A DNA stretch of 64,000 bases, from assembly GCF_963678635.1 (NCBI RefSeq), contig NC_087065.1:5789209-5853208 (forward strand), given 5' to 3'. Origin of the DNA: Symsagittifera roscoffensis (taxonomy: Eukaryota; Xenacoelomorpha; Acoela; Convolutidae). How positions within the stretch are numbered: the first letter of the stretch is position 1; each line of letters opens with the position of its first letter. Under the pieces are notes generated by a model. It was not told where the DNA came from. It searched no databases and saw nothing but the letters and a program-made list of their open reading frames with translations. A program made the position numbers and the translations under genes. Shown one piece after another: positions 56,403 to 64,000 of the stretch.

Positions 56403-56759
56403 AACTACATCAGGGGCGGATCTAGGATTTTATCGAGGGGTGCGGATTTTCAGAAATTTTGGAATTTTTTTTAGGCCGACCAAATTGGTTTTCAGAAAGC
56501 ACTGAACAGACCCTTGTTTTGGCCAAATTTTCAGAATTATGAAAAACAGGCCAACAAAATTGCGTTTTTTCGGCGCGCGCTCCCCTCTCAAAATTAGTAT
56601 ATACTGCGGCCGAAGCCACCTCTGGAAACTTTTTAAGGGTTGGTAACCAACATAGGATAACTCAAATAGTAGAAAGGGGGGACCCTTTGGGTCGGCAGGG
56701 TGTCGAATACCTGAGTGGGCATGTCTACTCCCCCCCCCCAATCCGCCCCTGAATTACAT
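56403..56759. mobile_element. hAT-type MITE with 8-bp target-site duplication
   Basis: Element 56411-56751 (341 bp) with termini CAGGGGCGGATCTAGG and AATCCGCCCCTG, flanked by aactacat (56403-56410) and aattacat (56752-56759). The 8-bp duplication and CAGGGG termini are hAT hallmarks. It sits in the last intron of the SLC16-like gene, and the other copies (10.6, 16.9, 18.3, 35.2, 61.7 kb) are related. Non-coding. Confidence 0.85.
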
Positions 56760-56806
56760 CATAGACTTAACTCATTAAATCAAACACACATTTGTACTGA
56801 AATTAC

Positions 56807-56938
56807 CTTAAATATGGGGTTGTATGATCCGATCTCTTGGTACAAGTGGCCCACAAGAGTGTCGACGATGAGAGTGGAGATTCCATCCACCAGGAACAGA
56901 AGTGCAATCCCAAACTCCCTCCCCTCAGTCATACAGTC
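56807..56938 (-). CDS. SLC16-like carrier exon, helices 10-11 region
   Basis: Acceptor TTGTCTGCAG| and donor ATTTAAG|GTAATT, 44 codons, phase 0. Reads DCMTEGREFGIALLFLVDGI and STLIVDTLVGHLYQEIGSYN. The G(H/W)LY...GSYN pattern after a helix is typical of the C-terminal half of monocarboxylate transporters. Confidence 0.87.
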
Positions 56939-57255
56939 CTGCAGACAAGAAACACGCATGCTAACTAAATATTCATCGGTTGCTGTGTAGAAAGGACAGC
57001 ATTGTCCGACCACTTTGATTATTATGGTTTAAAACTTTAATTAATTGAATAATTTAAAGAAGTCGAAAAAAAAATCTTTTTTTTTTCCATGAATTTTTTT
57101 TCGAAATTATAAGTTGCATGTTATTTTTTTTGTGAAATATGGCTTGCGGATATGAATTAATTAGCTCAAAATATATTATCTCGCCATGCACGACCATATG
57201 GAATTCCTTGTTACACTCAGTAGGCTATTATACTTCCAATTAACGACTGACTGAC

Positions 57256-57400
57256 CTTGACTAGTAGGAAGTCGGTGGTGTTTATGAATGCCCCTGTGAC
57301 TCCAATGAGGAACATGTAGAGCAGCTGACACCACAAGTAGGGCACGAAAGTACTCACTACAGTTAGCAAGCCCAGAGCCAGTTTGGACAGCTCGCTCAGT
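57256..57400 (-). CDS. SLC16-like carrier exon, helices 8-10
   Basis: Acceptor AATTTGCAG|, donor GTCAAG|GTCAGT. In phase reads LSELSKLALGLLTVVSTFVP and YLWCQLLYMFLIGVTGAF, then INTTDFLLVK: two membrane helices with a short loop. Confidence 0.87.
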
Positions 57401-57484
57401 CTGCAAATTAAACCTTATCATCTTTTATCGCAATCATTTTCTCTAGATAAATTCAATGGTTTCTTATACTAAGTACAAACGATT

Positions 57485-57720
57485 AACCAATTTCTAATCG
57501 CGTCAGCTTTTGTTCCGACTACTGAGGAACTTTGTATACGGGTGTTTTAGTTTTTTCTTTTTTTTGTTTTTCCCGCAAAATCAGGTACCGGCGCAATTAA
57601 TCATCGGAATGGGTCGAGTTGTAAATCATATTGAAGCCCTTTTGTTTGTGATTCGAACGACAATTAATAAATTTCGAAAAAGTTGTGAACCGTTTCGAAG
57701 TTGTGAACCGTTGTGAACCG
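57485..57720 (-). repeat. GGTCGGAAC dispersed family fragment
   Basis: Contains CAGGTACCGGCGCAATTAAT and AAATCATATTGAAGCCC, the reverse of the family's right part. The right end is cut off. Confidence 0.5.
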
Positions 57721-57724
57721 CCTT

Positions 57725-58010
57725 CTTGAAAACAAAAAAAAAACACTACAAAAATCAGCAAAAACTAAAAAAAAAAAATTTATATGTTTTTTTATCTATC
57801 TTTTTGAGGCTTTCGGTCAGCTCTGCTCATAGTCCAGCAAACAAAAACATAGCAAAGGAAAAAATGTTTTTTTTTTGTAGTCAGAACTTTAAAAGGAAAA
57901 AATGTTTTTTTTTATAGTCAGAACTTTGTGGCCCGCTATCTTTTGTTGCGTTTTGCATTTGAATCATTCAAATTGTTTTTCTTTTGCGTTTCCTTAAGTA
58001 TCTGGATAAA
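57725..58010. other. Intron, nothing further recognised
   Basis: A/T-run-rich sequence; a ~43-bp near-direct repeat of AAAATGTTTTTTTTT followed by TAGTCAGAACTTT at 57862 and 57899. Confidence 0.4.
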
Positions 58011-58053
58011 CAATTTTTAATTCGTGAAAACAGATCTGGATAAGTGTTCTAAC

Positions 58054-58633
58054 CTAAAGGGAGATACTCTATTAGATGTTGCCAACAGACCAGCCGTCAC
58101 TCGGAACACCATCTGCACAAACCCATTGATTGCGATAGACTGGGCCCCGTTATTGAGGGAAAATCCGAACGCCAACAACCTGGTCGGCTGGTGATACATT
58201 ACCGTGTTGAAAACCGAAGTGCAAAAAGCATACGACACCACGATCATCATAAAACGGCTATTTGTGAAAATCGACTTTACGAGAACGTCGGCTGCTACGT
58301 GCGATCTATCCGACAACACAGTATTCCGCGACATCATCACGAGAGACGACTCACTGTCGTTTCTACGCCTTTTCGGCTTCGAGAACGAATCATTTGCAAA
58401 CCCAGAATGAGCTTCTCCGTGTATTAATAGCTGCGCATGTAAGGCGCATGGACACTTTGTGCGTTTAATTAGCAGACCGTTCGTAGCGCATACTTCGCAT
58501 CTGTCGTTGGGAATTCGGTTCTTCTCGTGTTTCGTTTTCATGCCCAATTTGTGTCCGAAAGTGAAGATTGAGATGGCGATGATGAATATTACCCATGCCA
58601 CTGTTAGTTGAACGTAGCCAATTCCCTGCAGGC
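58054..58633 (-). CDS. SLC16-like carrier exon, helix 6, central loop, helices 7-8
   Basis: Largest exon (580 bp). Acceptor TTATTTTAG|, donor CCTTTAG|GTTAGA. It begins with helix LTVAWVIFIIAISIFTFG, then a ~95-residue hydrophilic loop, then SRFMMIVVSYAFCTSVFNTV and further helix sequence. A long central cytosolic loop between helices 6 and 7 is characteristic of the SLC16 family. The loop includes a cysteine cluster CEVC-(11)-CPC followed by His residues, and a basic-plus-Ser stretch (KPKRRRNDSESS) that looks like a regulatory site. In phase on both sides. Confidence 0.87.
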
Positions 58634-58856
58634 CTAAAATAATTTCAGAAGTTTTTATATTAAAGATGAATTCGATTTTTTGAAAAATTTTGAAAACAAC
58701 CCTCGTAATAAAATAACGATGGCAAAGTGGTGTTTGCACGATTTGTTGGACGGTGTTTGGGGTATGGATTATTTAAGTCAGCCTTCCGAAGCAATTATTT
58801 TCTGGTGCGCTTCCGAAATAATTAGGAATATTACCAATTTCGAAATATAACCAATA

Positions 58857-59415
58857 TAGCAGGTTACTGTGCAAGTAACGTCCCGACCAAAGTCTTGAAA
58901 AAAAACCAAGTTTTTTCAAATTATTGTCGTTTTTCTTCGGTGTGGTGTGTTAAAGAAAATTGAACAAAAAAACTGGAGATTATGTATATTCGATAATCAT
59001 ATTAAAATAAGCGAACTGAAAAACAATTTTTGTAGAAAAATTACCAGGAAAACGAAAAAAAAAAGTTTTTTGAATTTTAACAAATTTTGTTTTCAATAAG
59101 GCGCTGAAGCACTCCAAGTAAACTAACGTTACTCAAGTAAAAATAAATTTTTACGTTAAAAACTAAGCAAATTTAAGCATTCAAGCAATTGCATGCTTAA
59201 TTCGCTCAGAGTATTCAAAAATTTCAAACCGGTTTTTCTCGACACGAGGAAAAAATTTACGTGGTTCAAATCAAAACTGTAAGCGCTTAAATATAATCAG
59301 CTCATTCCAATGATAGTTTGTGGTATCTGATTTTGCGTGGAAAACAAAAAATAAAAAAAGAAAAAAACAAAAACACGCCCGAATACAAAGTTACTCCTCC
59401 AATTTAATGCTTTCA
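58857..59415 (+). repeat. GGTCGGAAC dispersed family copy
   Basis: Left end GCAGGTTACTGTGCAAGTAA then CGTCCCGACC; the right part has AATGATAGTTTGTGGTATC and CGAATACAAAGTTAC. Degenerate terminal GGTCGGAAC. Intron of the carrier gene. Confidence 0.55.
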
Positions 59416-59699
59416 ACAAAAAATTTATTCATGATAAATTATCAGGATTTAAAGTCCATTTTTCCCTTTCATTGGCAGCTTAATTAATGGATTCGGAGCA
59501 GTTTAACAAAAACTCACCCACCTAAATTATTTAGGAAGAAAATTACGGGTTTTTCAGAAAACAATTTTGAGAATAACTCGTAATTTTCAACCAACATTCT
59601 TCGTCTACAAAACAGATTAACCAGGTAGGTTGGGAGAAAAACTGCCTTCAAAAGCAATCCCAGCTACAAAATTGAATCATCCGAACAAAGTTCACTCTA

Positions 59700-60310
59700 T
59701 AAACAAGGATAGCCGGTTGTGTGCGAAGAGCATAGAATGTTCCGACCGCAGTCTTGAAAAATACAATAAAAAGTTTTTTTTTTCAAATCATAGTAATTTT
59801 TTTTGCGTGGTGTCATAAAAAGATCCGAACAAAAAATAGAGCATAAGCATATTCGACAGTTATAGTGAAATGAGCAAATTGGAAAACGAATTTTGTAGAA
59901 AAATGACTAGAAAACCAAAAAAAAAATTAAACATTCTTTAAAAATTTTAAAGCTTTTTTTTGAAACTTTGACGTTTTTGTATCCAAAAAGGCGCTACAAC
60001 ACTCAAAATTTATCTTTAGCCGAGTAAAACCAATTTTTTAACAGCAAAAATTAAACAATTGTAAGCTTTTAAGCTATTAAAATAAACTATTGTAAGCCTG
60101 CTCGCTCACTCAAAATTAGACCAAAAAACCAAAAATTAGACCAAAAAACCAAAAAGTTTTTTAAACACTGAGAAAGTTTTTAGGAAAGTTTTAAATGTGG
60201 TTTGAATCACAACTGCGATGATAATTTCTGGTAGCTGATTTTGCGTGGAAAAAAAACTAAAATACACCCGAATACAAAGTTCCTCCCCATTTTTTAAAAG
60301 GACGGAACAA
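59700..60310 (+). repeat. GGTCGGAAC dispersed family copy
   Basis: Left end ACAAGGATAGCCGGTTGTGT and ATAGAATGTTCCGACC; right end CGAATACAAAGTTCCTCCCC and GGACGGAACA. Follows the previous copy in the same orientation. Confidence 0.6.
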
Positions 60311-60394
60311 TTAGAAGCCTGACAAAAAATGTGTATACACAAGGGAAAGGACCATCATATTCTTCACTTAGAAGTTCTGTTGCGCCTCTGCTTA

Positions 60395-60548
60395 AGAACT
60401 ACATGCAATTTTTTGGGTTATTTTTCCGCGCTGGTTTTCGTTGATTAGAGCTCAAGCAATGAGCATGGATCATGCTGGGGCTCGTACATTCGACCCTTCA
60501 ATTGAGAGGCGGAGACGTCACCACTTCACCACTTCACCACCGCTCCCC
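60395..60548 (-). mobile_element. tRNA-derived SINE, second copy
   Basis: The minus strand starts GGGGAGCGGTGGTGAAGTGG. It carries an extra GTGAAGTG duplication in the A-box region, then CGTCTCCGCCTCTCAA, the B-box-like GGTCGAATGTACGAGCCCC and the shared body ATCCATGCTCATTGCTTGAG. Its tail ends CCCAAAAAATTGCATG, the same tail that abuts the minisatellite in the first copy. Confidence 0.65.
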
Positions 60549-60795
60549 TAAAAATAGTTCTGAGGGAGAAATCTGGAGGATTCTATTTGAAACAGTCGGC
60601 CAAAAATGAACGAGATTGTTGGGGACTATAACCAAACCCCTTATTGCCTCGCCCCACTCAGCACAATGAAAGCTTCTCTGACTTTTTCAACGCTAGAAAA
60701 TTTTATGGAAAAAAAATAGTGGACTAATAATAAATATATTAAAAGGGTTTTGGAAAAAAGCTAATAGTAAAAGCCTCTTTTGCTTTTCTACTAAC

Positions 60796-61023
60796 CAAGT
60801 TTGGGTTCTAGCACGAAGAAAATAACTGAAAACACAATCATGCCCCCACCGACCCCCGATGACACAATGGATGTGAACAGATAGACGTGTTCATCTAGAA
60901 AGTAGTGATAGACAGCTGTCATTGAGGTGACATCCATCAGACTCTGAGCAGGTCCTAGGAAGACTCCACTGGCTAGGAGGAGGAGCCAGAAGTTGTGACA
61001 GTACGCGTTCATCAGTACACCAA
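60796..61023 (-). CDS. SLC16-like carrier exon, helices 3-5
   Basis: Acceptor TTACTTTTCAG|, donor AAACTTG|GTTAGT. Reads GVLMNAYCHNFWLLLLASGV, FLGPAQSLMDVTSM, then DEHVYLFTSIVSSGVGGGMI and VFSVIFFVLEPKLG. The G-x-G-x-S/G-rich helix after a polar loop matches helices 4-5 of monocarboxylate transporters. Phases match 61228 and 58633. Confidence 0.87.
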
Positions 61024-61227
61024 CTGAAAAGTAAAATATTTCAAATGGTTCCATCTCAAATTCAACACGTTTTTGTAGATTTTTTTGTAAATTGAATCGT
61101 TGTAGATTTTTATTATCTTAACCGTTGGATTGCTCATATACAGCGGATGATTGTATGAAACAGTCTCACAGCATAACATCAGGGATCAGGGGGGGGGGGT
61201 TTAAAAAGTTCTGAGAAGTAAGCTGAC

Positions 61228-61415
61228 TTGTGAGAATGGGGATGGCGGCCGCGACCATGAGATTTGGTCTGAAGCGAGTCTTGTGGATTAAGAGGGAGAT
61301 GAAGGGGGAGGGCAGACAGGTCATGAGGAACAGGGTGCTGCTGATCAGACTAGCCCGGGTGGGGGCCATGCCCAAATTAGTCACCCAGTACGCTTGGTAC
61401 ACGCCCATCGTGTAG
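61228..61415 (-). CDS. SLC16-like carrier exon, helices 1-3 (5'-most seen)
   Basis: Acceptor ATTCTGTTTCAG|, donor CTCACAA|GTCAGC. Reads YTMGVYQAYWVTNLGMAPTR, then ASLISSTLFLMTCLPSPFIS and HKTRFRPNLMVAAAIPILT. This is the segment from the end of helix 1 through helix 3 of the family, including the basic loop between helices 2 and 3. The upstream exon with the family's conserved start of helix 1 is not seen in the remaining 2.6 kb and probably lies beyond the window. Together the six exons give about 456 residues. Confidence 0.85.
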
Positions 61416-61649
61416 CTGAAACAGAATAAAAAACATTATTCTTGAAAGAATTTTCCATAGAACTTTTATGCATAAAAATATACAGAAACATTATACACAC
61501 GTTTTTTATAGAAATTTGCGGCAATTTTTTTACTTTCAATTAGTATTCGAATTTCAAGTTTCTATTTCAATAGTATCAACTTTTCAAGATATCACAAATC
61601 CACAAGTTTTGCTCTGTTTTTTTTTGTTTTACATTTTTTAGTTGACCGG

Positions 61650-61881
61650 GCTCCAAAATTTTTCTGATGGTACCATCTGAATATACTAAACTTTAGGGAT
61701 GAGCGCGCAACAAAAATCAATTTTAAAAATGTCTAGAAATGCCTTTTGGTCTGTGTTCTCAAAGTTTGCGTGCGGCGCAGAAAAATAGATTGCTAAGAAA
61801 CAAGGAGCTTGATAGTTGTTTGAGACCCGCTTTTAAAAACCCGCAATACATCCCCCAGTGAGAAAATCTTATATCCGCCCC
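61650..61881. mobile_element. hAT-type MITE, 5'-truncated copy
   Basis: Shares GAGCGCGCAAC, TGCCTTTTGGTCTGTG, GTGCGGCGCAGAAAAAT and the end TATATCCGCCCCTG. The left end is missing. Confidence 0.6.
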
Positions 61882-61884
61882 TGC

Positions 61885-62570
61885 TCCTTGTGCAGGTTGT
61901 TTCAAAATAACGCTCGCTTAATATACAATAATAGGTGCATGAAAACTTGAGATTGTATTGTGAAAATTAACAGCAAATAGATACCAGAAGATATTTTCAT
62001 GGTGAGGTTTGCAAGCTTTTGGGCCTAATGAAATTAAAATAAAAACGATTTTATCACAAAACTGAAAACCTTTTAAAAGTAAAACTTAAACCGAATTTAC
62101 GAGACTATATAGTTGCTGCAGGGAAATTTTGAAATCGCATGAAATCAAAAATTTTAACTGGTTTCTAAATCAAGAATTCTTCCCCCACAAGCAAAGTTCG
62201 TTGAAAAAAAAAACACTCGCATCTAATATATGTTTACAATCATAATCAGCTTCTCTCGATTCAATTTAGGTTGAATTATGAGTCACTGTAATTGTCACAT
62301 CAACGATAGAGAAGCAATTGTCAGGGCAAAGCCTTGAATGTTCCAACTGCCCTTTTGTTGATTACCGAAAATGCACTTAATGAACCTAATGAAATAATTC
62401 TAATGAACATTGAAATATACTGCAAATATCAGGTACAAAAAATTAAAAACTGAGACGTATCAGGAAAAAATGACCAATTATTTGCCTTTTTGTTCTGATT
62501 TTCGAAGAAAGTGATGACTCTATAAACTCGGGGAGGGGGTATTCAAACCAATTTTTAAACGAATTTTTCT
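61885..62570. other. Non-coding, AT-rich
   Basis: CAGGGCAAAGCCTTGAATG near 62320 repeats sequence at 25716. Nothing else recognised. Confidence 0.35.
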
Positions 62571-62571
62571 C

Positions 62572-62655
62572 TCAAGGGATCGAACCTAGATCTGCGAGGG
62601 CCGTGCTGAGTTCGCAAATTACTTCAAAAATCTGGCAGAGGTCAAGCTAAACTGC
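62572..62655 (-). repeat. tRNA-like fragment with B box
   Basis: The minus strand has GCACGGCCCTCGCAGATCTA followed by GGTTCGATCCC, a consensus B box, and an A-box-like TAGCTTGACC about 60 bases upstream. Probably a SINE or tRNA pseudogene. Confidence 0.35.
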
Positions 62656-62779
62656 TCGTTTTTATGTTTGTTGGTGAAAATGAAACGCGCATTATTTAGG
62701 CGTGGCAACACGCAGCTTCAAACAAATTGCAATTGAAGCAAGTTAATTGGTCTTATTGATTCCATACACGCAATCTTGT

Positions 62780-63365
62780 TGTTTCGACCATTGAAAATAG
62801 GGAGGAATTTTAAATTTGGGTTTTTTTCTTTTTCTTTTAATTTGCTTTCCACGCAAGATCAGGTTGCACAAATAATCATCGGACTGATTTGAGTGATATA
62901 TCAAATTAAAGCCCTTACTGTCGTGATTCGAAACACATTTTAAAGTTACAAAAAAAAATCCCGGTCGAGAAAAACCGGTTTGAATTTTTTGATTTTTTGT
63001 CTTATTTCGAACAAAAAGCGAGCGAGTAGTGTTAGTTTAATTGCTTACAAGCTTACAAAAGCTTTAATAAAATTAATTTCGAATCAACAATTTCAAAAAT
63101 TCGAAAAACTGCAACCAAACTGCTAAATTTTTGCAAGTTTTTTTTTGGTTTTTCTAGTAAATTTTCTACAACAAGTGTTTTCATCTTGCTTATTTCACCA
63201 TGACTGTCAAATATACATAATACCGTGTTTTCTGTTCAGCTCCCTTTTTCAAACCACGCCGAAAAAAAAAACGACACTAATTTGACAAAAAAAACGACGA
63301 CTTTGTTGTGTTTTTAATGGTCGGAACATTCTGTGCCACACGGTCAGTAACCGGCTATCCTTCTT
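62780..63365 (-). repeat. GGTCGGAAC dispersed family, reverse copy
   Basis: Right boundary ATGGTCGGAACATTCTGTGC then GTAACCGGCTATCCTT; left side GACCATTGAAAATAGGGAGG and GATCAGGTTGCACAAATAAT. Near-complete inverse copy. Confidence 0.6.
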
Positions 63366-63369
63366 TTAA

Positions 63370-64000
63370 TTCGGAACTTTAGTAGTTCGGGTTACGTTAT
63401 CAGCATCGTAGATGAAATCTTGGAGGCTTTGAACAAGAAAATTTACGTAGGCTTAACAAAACTTTTAGAATAGTGAGTAGCACAACCGCGTGGGAGACTC
63501 CATAATAGATCTCCAGTAACAATTTACCTTTTAAAAAAGAATCTGAATTTAAAAAAACCATCCCAAGCTGAAATATTTCTTTTTTTTTCAAACAGAAAAA
63601 AAAACATCCTGGCTTAAAAAAGAACAAAAATGTCGCTCCAGTTGTTTTGTATCACACAACGTTGGTTATTTTTAAACAAGCCGAGGAAATTTTTAATAGC
63701 ATTAACTCAATCTTTTCTTTTTTTGGAACTGCATGCAACAATTTTGTCAAAATGGTTTGCTAGAAAGTCAAAATTGGACTACATAAGCAAAAACAACATA
63801 TCTTAAAGTCTCAACAAAAAACTGCTGAAAAAAAAAGGAATCGTGTTCTTTTCCGGTTTTTGAAACCTCATCTTTGCAAACTCGCACAAATTATTTCAAC
63901 TGATTTTTGGAACAATCAGGTCTTTTGCACATTTAGGTCTTTCGCAAAGTTATCAGAAGGCCGGATTTTAGCAAAAAAAAGGGCAACTACGGAGCACAAA
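63370..64000. other. Non-coding, nothing recognised
   Basis: AT-rich; a 75-codon minus frame at 63400-63627 is low-complexity and not protein-like. Confidence 0.35.

Noticed and set aside
57510-57917. Two plus-strand ORFs of 68 and 63 codons
   Set aside because: Low-complexity readings of T and A runs in an intron of the minus-strand carrier gene and a repeat fragment.
58191-58427. Plus-strand ORFs of 78 and 68 codons
   Set aside because: Antisense shadows of the large carrier exon 58054-58633.

Overview
The window is AT-rich, intron-rich animal-type genomic DNA. Exons are short (32 to 580 bp), bounded by GT-AG sites, and separated by introns of up to several kb filled with tandem arrays and dispersed transposon remnants. 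Together with a MOK-type (cilium-associated) protein kinase, an SLC16-like carrier and a secreted cathepsin-propeptide protein, this suggests an invertebrate metazoan. The sequence alone does not let me name the species. A run of exactly 200 N (27236-27435) marks a scaffold gap. All gene models below were assembled by eye from reading frame, splice sites and splice phase.

Layout. (1) About 0.4-19.5 kb, plus strand: a chain of small exons of one gene that I do not recognise, with a membrane segment and an octapeptide GGSMNFDA repeat. Its introns hold a Helitron-like satellite block (1.1-5.9 kb), a 2.2-kb tandem duplication that copied one exon and left a dead copy, and several hAT-type MITEs. 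(2) 19.5-28.1 kb: mostly non-coding, with one orphan GC-rich candidate exon (22.4 kb), two head-to-tail Helitron-like elements (23.2-25.2 kb) and the N gap. (3) 28.2-39.8 kb, plus strand: nine exons of a MOK-family kinase (kinase domain from the end of the N-lobe, then a basic/polar tail). It carries a one-base frameshift and an in-frame T-rich minisatellite. Its introns contain a TGATCA repeat, a 1.1-kb 26-bp minisatellite abutting a tRNA-derived SINE, and MITEs. (4) 40.4-42.5 kb: a decayed non-LTR reverse transcriptase and a 518-bp tandem duplication. (5) 42.8-46.1 kb, minus strand: a three-exon gene for a secreted I29 (cathepsin propeptide) protein with no catalytic domain in sight. (6) 51.0-55.9 kb, minus strand: a small secreted-protein gene whose first exons lie in a 2.2-kb tandem duplication, with exon 2 intact only in one copy. 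(7) 56.0-61.4 kb, minus strand: six exons of an SLC16-like (monocarboxylate transporter type) carrier whose 5' end is not seen. (8) 61.4-64.0 kb: repeats only.

The genes do not form an obvious pathway; they are neighbours in a repeat-rich genome. The most interesting material is structural: Helitron-like termini on satellite-bearing elements, a SINE tail that looks expanded into a minisatellite, an exon-spanning minisatellite in a kinase, a stand-alone I29 protein, and a duplicated secreted gene with local replacement of one exon.
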